From Acuticoccus sp051016205 (GTDB lineage: Bacteria > Pseudomonadota > Alphaproteobacteria > Rhizobiales > Amorphaceae): 64,000 bases of DNA. The position numbers and the translations under genes were made by a program. The stretch covers positions 744,001-808,000 of the forward strand of contig CP136534.1 of assembly GCA_051016205.1 (NCBI GenBank), in the 5' to 3' direction. The notes beneath the pieces are model-generated. The model made no database searches. It was given only the letters and a program-made list of their open reading frames with translations, and was not told where the DNA came from. Below are positions 34,827 through 43,569 of the stretch, piece by piece. Each line of letters opens with the position of its first letter. Position 1 is the first letter of the stretch.

Positions 34827-36062
34827 ATGTCTCGCGATCCGGCCTATGTGGCGGCCGTCGTCTGTGTCCTCACCCTGTGCGGCCTTGCGGCACTTGTAGA
34901 GGTGGACTGGTCGCTTAGCTTGGCGATGGTGGTGGCCACAGGTGTTGGCCTGACGCCGCCGCAGCGGGGCAACCGGGCGGACGATGACGTTCCTCTGGCG
35001 GCCCAGTCCATCCTCGATGCTGCGCCCGATGCATGCGTCCTTTTGCGCATGGACGGCATGGTGATGTGGGCCAACCAGGCCGCGCGCGAGCAGTTCGGCT
35101 TCTTCAGGGCCGATGCGCCGTTCACCTTTACTTTACGGGTGCCCGAGTTGATCCGCGCAGTGGACACGGCCGTTCAATCAGGCGCACCCACCCGGGCCAC
35201 TTGGTCGGAAAAGGTGCCCACCAACCGCTGGTTCGAAGCGTTCGTGCGCCCGTTCCCGTTGACACGGGAGGCGGAGGCCCCTGCCAACCAGGCCATCGCC
35301 GTCTTCATCCGCGATCTGACCGAGCAGCAGCGCATCGACAGAATGCGTGAGGATTTCGTCGCCAACGCCAGCCATGAATTGCGCACGCCCCTGGCAGCGC
35401 TCACAGGGTTCATCGAAACGTTGCAAGGCCCCGCCAAGGACGACCCTGCCGCCCGCACACAGTTTCTGGATGTGATGCGCGAGCAGGCCGACAGGATGCG
35501 CCGGCTCACCGATGACCTGCTCTCCCTGTCGCGCATTGAAATGCGGGCCCATCTTCGCCCGCGCGACGTGGTGGACCTGCATGAGCGCGTGCGCTACGCG
35601 GTGGAGATGGCCCGCACCATGGCCGATGAGGCCAACGTGGCCCTTGAACTGGCATTGCCGAACGAGCCCATCCCCGTGCGCGGCGACCCTGACGAGTTGT
35701 TTCAGGTTTTCGACAATCTCATTGAAAACGCTATCAAATATGGCGGAGGCGGCGGTCGCGTTCTGGTCAGCGTGCGCGTGGAAGACGGGCCCACCGAAAG
35801 CGCGGCCATCATGTCCGTGCAAGACTTCGGCGGCGGCATTGCGCCCGAGCATGTTCCCCGATTGACGGAACGGTTTTACCGCGTCGACGTTGCCCAGAGT
35901 AGAGCACAGCGTGGGACTGGGCTTGGTCTTGCCATCGTCAAGCACATCATCGCCCGTCATAAAGGGCGGTTGAAGGTGCGCAGCGAATTGGGGACCGGCT
36001 CCACCTTTTCGGTGCGACTCCCTTTGGAAACGTTTCCAGCATCGGCTGAATTGGTCTCGTAA
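34827..36062 (+). CDS. phoR: phosphate regulon sensor histidine kinase PhoR
   Basis: The membrane sensor kinase that senses Pst/PhoU status and phosphorylates PhoB under phosphate starvation. Two short hydrophobic segments lie at about 8-24 and 29-42. A PAS domain covers about 58-160. The H-box is FVANASHELRTPLAAL with His183, and the ATPase has FDNLIENAIKYGG, FGGGIAPEHVPRLTERFYRVD and GTGLGLAIVKHI. Length is 411 residues. The start has GTAGGGAG eight bases upstream. It begins the phoR-pstSCAB-phoU-phoB cluster. Confidence 0.95.
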   Translation: MSRDPAYVAAVVCVLTLCGLAALVEVDWSLSLAMVVATGVGLTPPQRGNRADDDVPLAAQSILDAAPDACVLLRMDGMVMWANQAAREQFGFFRADAPFTFTLRVPELIRAVDTAVQSGAPTRATWSEKVPTNRWFEAFVRPFPLTREAEAPANQAIAVFIRDLTEQQRIDRMREDFVANASHELRTPLAALTGFIETLQGPAKDDPAARTQFLDVMREQADRMRRLTDDLLSLSRIEMRAHLRPRDVVDLHERVRYAVEMARTMADEANVALELALPNEPIPVRGDPDELFQVFDNLIENAIKYGGGGGRVLVSVRVEDGPTESAAIMSVQDFGGGIAPEHVPRLTERFYRVDVAQSRAQRGTGLGLAIVKHIIARHKGRLKVRSELGTGSTFSVRLPLETFPASAELVS

Positions 36063-36077
36063 ATTCAACGCGTTAGT

Positions 36078-36110
36078 GCGTCGCAAATTCTTCGCAAAAC
36101 TGACATCAAG
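36078..36110 (+). promoter_or_regulatory. candidate Pho box upstream of pstS
   Basis: Three consecutive 11-base half-sites lie in register: GCGTCGCAAAT, TCTTCGCAAAA and CTGACATCAAG. They match the PhoB half-site CTGTCATAAAT at about 7, 5 and 8 of 11 positions. The array starts 15 bases after the phoR stop and ends 92 bases before the pstS start, the expected place for PhoB activation. Confidence 0.55.
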
Positions 36111-36202
36111 CCTTCGAGTTGGGTGGATACCGCTTCAGATCAGCAGCATGGCTTCGGCCACTGTCGACCGCAGTTTTTCATCCCAACTCGAGGGAGTTCC
36201 CC

Positions 36203-37243
36203 GTGAAGTTTAGCCAATTCGCGAGCGTTGCAGCTTTGGCCGCCGCCGGCGCACTTGTTGCGACAGGCGCCGTTGCGCAAACCCGTGACACCATCCAGAT
36301 CGCCGGTTCCTCGACGGTGCTGCCGTTTGCCAGCGTCGTCGCGGAAGAATTCGGCAACGCCTTCCCCGAGTACAACACACCGGTCGTCGGCTCCGGCGGC
36401 TCCTCGGGCGGTCTGCGCCAGTTCTGCCAGGGCGTCGGTGAAGGCACCATCGACATCGCCAACGCCTCCCGCGCCATCCGCGAGAAGGAAATTGCCTCCT
36501 GCGCCGATGCCGGCGTGAATAGCATCGTTGAAGTGCGTATCGGCTATGACGGTATCGTGTTTGCGTCAAACTCCGCATCCGGCGAGTTCGCGCTGACCCC
36601 GGCGCACGTCTACCAGGCCATCGCCGCCAAGGTTCCCCAGGATGGTGAGTTGGTGGACAACCCCTACACCAGCTGGAGCCAGATCGACTCTTCGCTCCCA
36701 GAGCAGGAAATCACCCTCGTCATCCCCGGCACCAACCACGGCACCCGTGAAGTGTTCGAAGAAAAGGTGGTGGAGATCGGCTGCGAGCACTTCCCCGAAA
36801 TCGAAGCTCTTGAAGACGATGCCAAAGACGCCGCTTGCCTCGGCTTCCGCCAGGACGGCCGCGTGATCGACGTTGCCGGCGACTACACCGAGACCCTCGG
36901 CCGTCTGGAAGCCCAGGAAGATGCCATCGGCGTGTTCGGCCTGTCCTTCTACGAGCAGAACCGCGATCGCCTGAACGTTGCCACCGTCGATGGTGTGACG
37001 CCGAGCCTTGAGACCATCGCCACCGGCGAATACCCCGTCTCCCGCCCCTTGTTCTTCTACATCAAGGGCGAGCATATGGGCGTCATCCCCGGGCTTGAAG
37101 ACTACGCCATGTTCTTCCTGTCCGACCAAGTGGCTGGCCCCGGCGGCATGCTGGAAGGCCTTGGCCTGATCCCGATGCCGGCCGATGAGCGCCAGGCGCA
37201 GGTGGAAAAGGTCATGAACAAAACCACCGTCGCCGCCGACTAA
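36203..37243 (+). CDS. pstS: phosphate ABC transporter substrate-binding protein PstS
   Basis: The periplasmic high-affinity phosphate-binding protein. I start at GTG 36203 (AGGGAG seven bases upstream), which places a signal peptide at residues 1-25 with cleavage after GAVA. The mature protein begins QTRDTIQIAGSSTVLPFA, and the phosphate loop GSGGSSGGLRQF and ANASRAI motif follow. Length is 346 residues. It is followed by a strong terminator before pstC, so it is probably made in excess over the permease. Confidence 0.97.
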   Translation: MKFSQFASVAALAAAGALVATGAVAQTRDTIQIAGSSTVLPFASVVAEEFGNAFPEYNTPVVGSGGSSGGLRQFCQGVGEGTIDIANASRAIREKEIASCADAGVNSIVEVRIGYDGIVFASNSASGEFALTPAHVYQAIAAKVPQDGELVDNPYTSWSQIDSSLPEQEITLVIPGTNHGTREVFEEKVVEIGCEHFPEIEALEDDAKDAACLGFRQDGRVIDVAGDYTETLGRLEAQEDAIGVFGLSFYEQNRDRLNVATVDGVTPSLETIATGEYPVSRPLFFYIKGEHMGVIPGLEDYAMFFLSDQVAGPGGMLEGLGLIPMPADERQAQVEKVMNKTTVAAD

Positions 37244-37253
37244 CGGGCAATGA

Positions 37254-37283
37254 AGCGGCCGGCTCCCAGCCGGTCGCTTTTTT
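37254..37283 (+). terminator. intrinsic terminator after pstS
   Basis: GCGGCCGGCT and AGCCGGTCGC pair through ten positions with one G-T wobble and a three-base loop, followed by six T. This is the most canonical intrinsic terminator in the window. It would make pstS transcripts more abundant than readthrough pstCAB. Confidence 0.85.
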
Positions 37284-37288
37284 CGTGC

Positions 37289-37317
37289 CGTCCCGCCGTC
37301 ACACCAGCGGCGGGACG
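37289..37317 (+). repeat. second perfect hairpin in the pstS-pstC gap
   Basis: CGTCCCGCCG and CGGCGGGACG form a perfect 10-base stem with a nine-base loop, six bases after the T-run of the pstS terminator. No T-run follows, so it may protect the 3' end of pstS mRNA or the 5' end of pstC mRNA rather than terminate. Confidence 0.5.
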
Positions 37318-37417
37318 TTGCGGTTGTGCGTGACCCTTCAGCGATGACATTGCGCCCGCGGCCAGTCCCGCCTGCGTGCGCCAAGACACTGCCAGAAAAA
37401 GCCGGATCACACCGCGA

Positions 37418-38791
37418 ATGAATACACTCATCGTCGTCGCAATTTTATTGATACTGCTGAGTTTGGCATATCAGTGGGGCGTGTCGGCCAGCCGGTCCGT
37501 CGCCAATGCTTCCGGCATCAAAATGCACTCCCGGCCGGCCTATCACGGCCTTCTGGTGGTGCTGTGGTGTGCCATCCCCGCCGCGGTGGTCTACATCCTT
37601 TATCTGGCGTTCTCGCCGACCCTTTCGGCGAACATTTTGGCGAGCTACCTGCCGCCGGATGTGGCGTCCGACCCTCAGGCCACCGCCACGGCCGTCTCCA
37701 GGATCAAGAACATTGCCTCGGGCTTCGGCGCTGTGGGGGACATTCCCCAGTACCAGGCCGAGGCAGCCGCTGCCCTTGCGCGGTTCGAGTGGACGGCGCG
37801 CCTTGCGTTGATCGGCCTTGCGGCCGCCGCAGGGGCCGTTGGCGCAATCTGGGCGCGACGCAAGATCGCCCCCAACTATCGCGCGCGGAACGTGGTGGAA
37901 GTTGCCATCAAGGTGGTGCTGATCGCCTGTTCGGCCATTGCCATTCTCACCACCGTCGGCATCGTCCTGTCGGTGTTGAGCGAGGCGCTGCGCTTCTTCA
38001 CCTACGTGAACCCGCTCGACTTTTTCTTCGGCACCACGTGGAACCCGCGCTTTTCCACCGTGGGGACGGAAGACCAAGGGCAGTTCGGCCTGATTCCCCT
38101 GCTGTGGGGCACGATCATGATCACCATCATCGCGATGCTGGTGGCCGTTCCCATCGGGCTGATGTCGGCGATCTACCTGTCGGAGTATGCAGGATCCAAG
38201 TTCCGTTTCTTCGCCAAGCCTTTGCTTGAGGTTTTGGCGGGCATCCCCACCATCGTCTACGGCTTCTTCGCGCTGGTGACGGTGGGCCCGTTCCTGTCAT
38301 GGCTCGGCGGCACCATCGGCCTTGATATCCAAGCCACCAGCGCACTGACCGCGGGCGTTGTGATGGGGATCATGATCATCCCGTTCGTATCGTCCCTGTC
38401 GGATGACATCATCAGCCAGGTGCCGCAGGCGTTGCGTAACGGGTCCTACGGGCTCGGCGCCACACAGTCGGAGACGGTGCGCAAGGTGATCCTCCCGGCG
38501 GCCCTTCCAGGCATTGTCGGCGCCTTCCTTCTGGCGGTCAGCCGGGCGGTGGGCGAGACGATGATTGTGGTGCTTGCCGCCGGCAACAGCCCTGTGTTGA
38601 CCGCCAACCCGTTCGAGGCGGTGTCCACGGTGACCGTGACCATCGTCAACCAGCTGACGGGCGATACCGACTTTGCAAGTCCCCAATCCTTGGTGGCCTT
38701 TGCGCTCGGTCTGACCCTGTTCGTCATCACGCTCTGCTTGAATGTGGTGGCCATCTACATCGTCAAGAAATACCGCGAACAATACGAGTAG
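37418..38791 (+). CDS. pstC: phosphate ABC transporter permease PstC
   Basis: An inner-membrane permease of 457 residues forming the PstCA channel. The alphaproteobacterial N-terminal extension (about 1-170, with three hydrophobic segments) precedes the standard permease core starting near IPLLWGTIMITIIAMLVAVPIGL. The EAA loop is ALRNGSYGLGATQSETVRKVILPAALPGI. The start at ATG 37418 follows a 174-base gap with two hairpins. It is separated from pstA by four bases. Confidence 0.96.
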   Translation: MNTLIVVAILLILLSLAYQWGVSASRSVANASGIKMHSRPAYHGLLVVLWCAIPAAVVYILYLAFSPTLSANILASYLPPDVASDPQATATAVSRIKNIASGFGAVGDIPQYQAEAAAALARFEWTARLALIGLAAAAGAVGAIWARRKIAPNYRARNVVEVAIKVVLIACSAIAILTTVGIVLSVLSEALRFFTYVNPLDFFFGTTWNPRFSTVGTEDQGQFGLIPLLWGTIMITIIAMLVAVPIGLMSAIYLSEYAGSKFRFFAKPLLEVLAGIPTIVYGFFALVTVGPFLSWLGGTIGLDIQATSALTAGVVMGIMIIPFVSSLSDDIISQVPQALRNGSYGLGATQSETVRKVILPAALPGIVGAFLLAVSRAVGETMIVVLAAGNSPVLTANPFEAVSTVTVTIVNQLTGDTDFASPQSLVAFALGLTLFVITLCLNVVAIYIVKKYREQYE

Positions 38792-38795
38792 AGCC

Positions 38796-40166
38796 ATGTC
38801 GTCCGCCACAGAAACTCTGGATGGTGTGGACGCAACGTCCGCCCGCTCCAACCGCGATATCATCGAGCGCAGGCTGAAGGCGCGTCACCGTGCCGAAACC
38901 CGCTTCCGCCTCCTCGGCCTCAGCGCCATCATGCTTGGCGTTAGCTTGGTGGCGTTGTTGTTCGGCTCCATCCTGGCCAAGGGTTTGCCGGCCTTCACCC
39001 AGGCAAACATCACGCTGAGCGTCACGTTCGATCCGCAGATCATCAACATCCCCGACAAGCCCGTGCAGGGGAATGTGTCGGATGCGGACTTTCAGCAGGA
39101 GCTGCTGGCCTGGCAACGCCGCCTGGTGTTCGTGAACTGGAACCGCATTATCCAGGACTCCCTTGCCAAGGTGGTCCCCGCTGCGGCCGACAATGCGCGC
39201 GATGCCGTGGGCATGGTCGCCAGCAACGAAAGGGTGCGCCTGCGCGACATGGTGCGCGACGACCCCTCCATCATCGGCAGCACGCAGGAGCTGCACCTTG
39301 TGGCCGCGGCCAATGTGGATGTCTGGCTGAAGGGCAATATCGACCGCTCGCTGCCCGATTCGCAGCAGCAGCTCACCGCGCTCCAGCAGGAGTGGTCGGA
39401 CCAGCTTTATGAACGCGGCGTCATCTCCATGGACTTCGCGTCAGAACTCTTCACCAACGTCGACTCGCGCTCCTCGCCAGCAACCGCGGGCCTTCTGGGC
39501 GCCATGGTCGGCTCCATCATGATGATGCTGATCGTAATGGTGGTGGCCGTTCCCGTCGGCGTCATGGCCGCGGTTTATCTGGAGGAGTTCGCGCCGAAGA
39601 ACCGCATCACCGACCTGATTGAGGTGAACATCAACAACCTTGCTGCCGTCCCCTCCATCGTGTTCGGCTTGTTGGGGGCGGCTGTGTTCATCAACCTGTT
39701 CGGCCTGCCCTTGTCAGCACCCCTGGTGGGGGGTCTCGTCCTCTCCTTGATGACGTTGCCGACGGTGATCATTGCCTCGCGCGCGTCATTGAGGGCCGTG
39801 CCGCCATCCATCCGCCAGGCGGCGCTGGGGGTGGGTGCCTCGCCCATGCAGGCCATGTTCCACCATACCCTGCCGCTGGCCGTGCCTGGCATGCTGACGG
39901 GCGCCATCATCGGTGTCGCTCAAGCATTGGGTGAGACGGCGCCCCTGCTTCTGATCGGCATGAACGCGTTCGTCGCAAGTGTTCCGGGGACGCCGATGGA
40001 GCAATCTTCGGCGCTGCCTGTGCAGATTTTCCTGTGGCAAGGCAACGAGCTGCGCAACTTCTTCGAGGCACGGACCTCTGCGGCAATCATCGTGCTTCTC
40101 ACCGTGATGATTACGCTCAACGCCCTTGCCATCTTCCTGCGGCACCGCTTCGAGCGCCGCTGGTAA
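38796..40166 (+). CDS. pstA: phosphate ABC transporter permease PstA
   Basis: The second Pst permease, 456 residues, with the long N-terminal periplasmic domain (DUF3333 type, about 30-230) typical of alphaproteobacteria. The permease core starts near GLLGAMVGSIMMMLIVMVVAVPVGV and carries the EAA loop ALGVGASPMQAMFHHTLPLAVPG. Start ATG 38796 lies four bases after the pstC stop; pstB follows after 35 bases. Confidence 0.96.
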   Translation: MSSATETLDGVDATSARSNRDIIERRLKARHRAETRFRLLGLSAIMLGVSLVALLFGSILAKGLPAFTQANITLSVTFDPQIINIPDKPVQGNVSDADFQQELLAWQRRLVFVNWNRIIQDSLAKVVPAAADNARDAVGMVASNERVRLRDMVRDDPSIIGSTQELHLVAAANVDVWLKGNIDRSLPDSQQQLTALQQEWSDQLYERGVISMDFASELFTNVDSRSSPATAGLLGAMVGSIMMMLIVMVVAVPVGVMAAVYLEEFAPKNRITDLIEVNINNLAAVPSIVFGLLGAAVFINLFGLPLSAPLVGGLVLSLMTLPTVIIASRASLRAVPPSIRQAALGVGASPMQAMFHHTLPLAVPGMLTGAIIGVAQALGETAPLLLIGMNAFVASVPGTPMEQSSALPVQIFLWQGNELRNFFEARTSAAIIVLLTVMITLNALAIFLRHRFERRW

Positions 40167-40201
40167 ACGCACCTCTTGGGACCAACGAAGGGAATCATAA
40201 G

Positions 40202-41035
40202 ATGAGCGCATTGGAAGCCCAAGAAGAGGCTGTCATGGAGCGGTTCGAGACGATCCGCGTCCCCGATCCCGTCAAACGTGACACAAAGATCGCCGCCAAG
40301 GACGTGACGGTGCTCTATGGTGACAAACCGGCCCTCCACTCGGTGTCAATCGACATTCCGCTCCAGGCGGTGACGGCGTTCATCGGTCCGTCCGGCTGCG
40401 GCAAGTCCACGTTCCTGCGTTGCTTCAACAGGATGAACGACACCATTGACGGTTGCCGCGTGCTCGGCCAGATGGGTATGGATGGTGACGATCTGAACGA
40501 TCACAAGCTGGACGTCGTGCTCCTTCGCGCGCGCGTCGGCATGGTGTTCCAGAAGCCGAACCCGTTCCCCAAATCCATCTTCGACAACATTGCCTACGGG
40601 CCGAAAATCCACGGCGTGGCCCGCTCAAAGAGCGAGCTTGAGGAGATTGTCACCCACAGCCTTCAGCGTGCGGGCCTCTGGGAGGAGGTCAAGGACCGCC
40701 TCAGCGAGCCTGGAACCGGCCTGTCTGGCGGCCAGCAGCAGCGCCTTTGCATCGCCCGCGCCATTGCGGTCAACCCTGAAGTCATTCTGATGGACGAGCC
40801 GTGCTCGGCGCTGGACCCCATCGCGACGGCGACCATCGAACGGCTCATCCAGGAACTGCGCGAGAATTACACCATCATCATGGTCACCCATTCCATGGCG
40901 CAGGCCCAAAGGGTGAGCCAGCGCACGGCCTATTTCCACTTGGGCTACCTGGTCGAAGAAGGGCCGACGGAGCACATCTTCAACAATCCGCAGGAAAAGC
41001 GGACCAAAGATTACATCACAGGGGTCTTCGGCTAA
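40202..41035 (+). CDS. pstB: phosphate ABC transporter ATP-binding protein PstB
   Basis: The ATPase of the Pst importer and a partner of PhoU/PhoR signalling, 277 residues. Walker A is FIGPSGCGKSTFLR, the signature is GLSGGQQQRLCIAR, and Walker B is VILMDEPCSALDP. The H-loop is MVTHSMAQAQR. Start ATG 40202 has GAAGGGAATC upstream; a later ATG at codon 12 is an alternative. phoU starts 46 bases downstream. Confidence 0.97.
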   Translation: MSALEAQEEAVMERFETIRVPDPVKRDTKIAAKDVTVLYGDKPALHSVSIDIPLQAVTAFIGPSGCGKSTFLRCFNRMNDTIDGCRVLGQMGMDGDDLNDHKLDVVLLRARVGMVFQKPNPFPKSIFDNIAYGPKIHGVARSKSELEEIVTHSLQRAGLWEEVKDRLSEPGTGLSGGQQQRLCIARAIAVNPEVILMDEPCSALDPIATATIERLIQELRENYTIIMVTHSMAQAQRVSQRTAYFHLGYLVEEGPTEHIFNNPQEKRTKDYITGVFG

Positions 41036-41081
41036 GATATGTCGATGAGTCCAGTGTTGCGTTTGGTGCAGGAGTAGAGTT

Positions 41082-41807
41082 GTGGCGCAGTCCTTGCGAG
41101 ACAGAGTGGCCGAGTTGCAAGCCCTTGCCGGCGAGATTGCCGAAATGGGAGGGCTGGCCGAGAGGCTTGTCATGGAAAGCGTGACCGCGTTGACGCGGAT
41201 TGATGCGCAGACCGCCGCCAGAGTGATGGCTGACGACGAACAGCTCGATGCCATGCAACGTCGTGTGGAAAATCACGCGGTCGACTTGATTGCCGCGCAC
41301 CGCCCTACGGGAAAACCTTTGCGTGAACTTGTGGCGGCGCTACGCATCTCGTCCGATCTTGAGCGGGTCGGCGATCTTGCCAAAAACAACGCCAAGCGCG
41401 TCTTGGCCATCGAAGGCCGTGCCCACCCGCCACGGGTCGCCCTTGGTGTTGAGCACATGTCCGACATTGCGCTGGAACAGCTCAAAACGGTGCTGGACGC
41501 CTTCACTTCGCAAGATCTGACCGCTGCGATGGACGTGCGCAACCGCGATGATGAGGTGGATGCCATCTACAACTCCATCTTCCGCGAGTTGTTGACCTAT
41601 ATGATGGAAGATCCACGCTCCATCACCTTCTGCACGCACCTGTTGTTCTGCGCCAAAAACATCGAGCGTATCGGCGATCACGCCACCAACATCGCCGAAA
41701 ACATTCACTACTTCATCACCGGCGAGCAACCGGCCGAGAGCCGGGTGAAGGCGGATCTCTCCTCCTACCTGCCGGCGGGTTTCGCGGACGAAATACGGAA
41801 AAACTAA
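41082..41807 (+). CDS. phoU: phosphate signalling regulator PhoU
   Basis: A negative regulator that couples Pst transport to PhoR kinase activity. The protein is all-helical, with two repeated three-helix halves; metal-binding E/D-x-x-x-D motifs appear in SSDLERVGDLAKNNAKR and CAKNIERIGDHATNIAE. Length is 241 residues, normal. The GTG start at 41082 has GCAGGAGTAG upstream. One base separates its stop from phoB. Confidence 0.97.
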   Translation: MAQSLRDRVAELQALAGEIAEMGGLAERLVMESVTALTRIDAQTAARVMADDEQLDAMQRRVENHAVDLIAAHRPTGKPLRELVAALRISSDLERVGDLAKNNAKRVLAIEGRAHPPRVALGVEHMSDIALEQLKTVLDAFTSQDLTAAMDVRNRDDEVDAIYNSIFRELLTYMMEDPRSITFCTHLLFCAKNIERIGDHATNIAENIHYFITGEQPAESRVKADLSSYLPAGFADEIRKN

Positions 41808-41808
41808 C

Positions 41809-42507
41809 GTGGCACGCGTGATGATCGTGGAGGACGAAGAACCTCTGGTTCTGATCCTTCGCTACAACCTTGAAGCGGAAGGTTACGCGGTGGAAAGCTG
41901 CGGTCGCGGCGACGACGCCGAGACCCGGCTCAAAGAAGAACTGCCCGATCTTCTGATTTTGGACTGGATGCTGCCTGGCCTCACCGGCATTGAATTGTGC
42001 CGTCGCATACGCAGTCGGCCCCAGTCGGAAAACCTGCCCATCATCATGCTGACGGCGCGTGGCGAAGAGACCGAACGCATCCGCGGCCTTGCCACAGGCG
42101 CCGACGACTACGTCACCAAACCTTTCTCAACGCCCGAATTGATGGCCCGCATCCGTGCCATCTTGCGCCGCGCCAAGCCCGAAGTGGTGTCCGAGCAACT
42201 GCGCGCGGGCGATATCGAGCTCGACCGCACCACCCACCGCGTCCGCCGCTCAAGCCGCGAAGTCCACCTGGGACCCACCGAGTTTCGACTGCTGGAATTC
42301 CTCATGCAGTCCCCAGGGCGCGTGTTCACCCGCGAGCAACTCCTCGACGGCGTGTGGGGGCGTGATGTCTATGTGGATGAGCGAACCGTCGACGTGCACA
42401 TCGGCCGCCTGCGCAAAGCCATCAACCGCGGCCGTCTCCGCGACCCCATCCGCACGGTACGCGGGGCGGGCTACGCCTTCGACGACCAGTTCGCGATGGC
42501 GCGCTAG
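41809..42507 (+). CDS. phoB: phosphate regulon response regulator PhoB
   Basis: An OmpR-family regulator of 232 residues that activates phosphate-starvation genes. The receiver domain has the acidic pair in VEDEEPL, phosphoacceptor Asp52 in LILDWMLPG, and Lys in DDYVTKPFSTPEL. The winged-helix domain has LGPTEFRLLEFLMQSPGRVFTREQLL and ERTVDVHIGRLRKAI. GTG start one base after the phoU stop. A hairpin overlaps the last base of its stop codon. Confidence 0.97.
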   Translation: MARVMIVEDEEPLVLILRYNLEAEGYAVESCGRGDDAETRLKEELPDLLILDWMLPGLTGIELCRRIRSRPQSENLPIIMLTARGEETERIRGLATGADDYVTKPFSTPELMARIRAILRRAKPEVVSEQLRAGDIELDRTTHRVRRSSREVHLGPTEFRLLEFLMQSPGRVFTREQLLDGVWGRDVYVDERTVDVHIGRLRKAINRGRLRDPIRTVRGAGYAFDDQFAMAR

Positions 42508-42534
42508 GAGAGGCCGCCGGGGGCAAGCCTCTCC
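42507..42534 (+). terminator. hairpin at the end of the pho-pst operon
   Basis: GGAGAGGC/GCCTCTCC, a perfect 8-base stem with a 12-base loop, begins at the last base of the phoB stop codon. A five-T run lies about 13 bases further on. Placement fits a terminator of the pst-pho operon. Confidence 0.5.
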
Positions 42535-42747
42535 CGCCTTAGAGCAGTTTTTCGGCCCAGTCGGAGCCGAACAAGAGTGCTCGAGATCGAAGAATTAGAG
42601 CTTCATGTCCGGGTCCGAGACGACCCAGGATGCTCGCGTGTCTGCCGGAGGGAGGCGGGTGCGGCGTTCATGCCCCGATACCGGCTCGGCAATGGGCCGT
42701 GGCGACGCTCACCAACCGACGTGCGCCGCGTCGAACCGGCTGGACCT

Positions 42748-43260
42748 TTAAGAGTTGAGCTTCGGTTTGGGCCGCCGGGTGCGACCGGGGAAGGCAAGGT
42801 CGGCGTGGGCAGAGCAGTAGACGTCGCCCGCGCCTGTCTTTGCGCCGCAAAACCGGAAATCCGCCTCGCTGGGGTCGCCGACGGGCCACCGGCAGGACGT
42901 GGCGGACAGGTCCAACAGCGATATGCCGCCATGGATGGGAACCACCGCCGCCTCCTCCAAAACAGGCGGGGGCGGGGCCACCACCTCGCGCTCCACCACC
43001 TTCACCACTGTATTGCCGACGGCCATCACCCTTGGCTGGGAGGGGGCCGCGGCTGCAGGCTTGGGGCGCATGGGGGCAGGCCGGCGTGGCGTGCGGGTCT
43101 GGCTCGGCGCCTTCACCCGGCCGGACAGGCCGAGGCGATGGATTTTGCCGATGACAGCGTTGCGGGTGACGTCGCCAAGGGTCCCCGCGATCTGCGAGGC
43201 GCTGAGGCCGTCAGCCCACAGTTTGCGCAGAAGCTCGATCCGCTCGTCAGTCCAACTCAT
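42748..43260 (-). CDS. gcrA: cell-cycle regulator GcrA
   Basis: GcrA is the alphaproteobacterial cell-cycle factor that binds sigma-70 and CcrM-methylated GANTC promoters. The N-terminal helix-turn-helix is SWTDERIELLRKLWADGLSA followed by SQIAGTLGDVTRNAVIGKIHRLGL. A Pro/Ala-rich linker follows. The C-terminal sigma-interacting domain contains the conserved CRWPVGDP and FCGAKTGAGDVYCSAHADLAF. Start ATG 43260 gives 170 residues; the in-frame GTG/ATG upstream is less likely. GANTC sites lie upstream. Confidence 0.96.
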   Translation of the reverse strand: MSWTDERIELLRKLWADGLSASQIAGTLGDVTRNAVIGKIHRLGLSGRVKAPSQTRTPRRPAPMRPKPAAAAPSQPRVMAVGNTVVKVVEREVVAPPPPVLEEAAVVPIHGGISLLDLSATSCRWPVGDPSEADFRFCGAKTGAGDVYCSAHADLAFPGRTRRPKPKLNS

Positions 43261-43569
43261 GTGGCCTCTCCACATTGTGTCCACGGCCTATCCACACCTT
43301 GCCCACATGGAATCCCTCCCCGCACACCGGGAAACCGGCGCTTTTTTAGCGAGCGCGGTGGGATTGTTGTGGGCACCGTTTCCAGGGCCTTGATGCGAAG
43401 AATCGTAGTGGATCGGGCGAATCGGGGGCAACCGTTGGCAACGCTCCAAAGACGAAGACGTTGATTTTTCCCCAACCATCGGAAACAAAGCCGTTTAAGC
43501 TGGTGCGTTCGCCGTCCCCGGCCGCGCATTCCCATCCCCCACAAACAAGAGGCGCCTTGCGCAAGACCC
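43261..43569. other. 309-base divergent gcrA-argD intergenic region
   Basis: No gene is seen. It carries two GANTC sites 19 bases apart (43400-43404 and 43419-43423) and must hold promoters for both gcrA (leftward) and argD (rightward). An AT-richer stretch lies at 43460-43500. Confidence 0.6.
43400..43424 (-). promoter_or_regulatory. paired GANTC (CcrM/GcrA) sites upstream of gcrA
   Basis: GAATC occurs at 43400-43404 and 43419-43423. The second, read on the minus strand with flanks, is CGATTCG, a full match to the GcrA motif YGAKTCG. They lie about 140-165 bases before gcrA, consistent with methylation-dependent feedback on its own gene. Confidence 0.45.

Noticed and set aside
42539..42550. 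TTAGAGC-type short motif, also near 53927 and 61439, as a dispersed repeat
   Set aside because: Three copies share only about seven to eight bases and no extended structure, so chance is likely.
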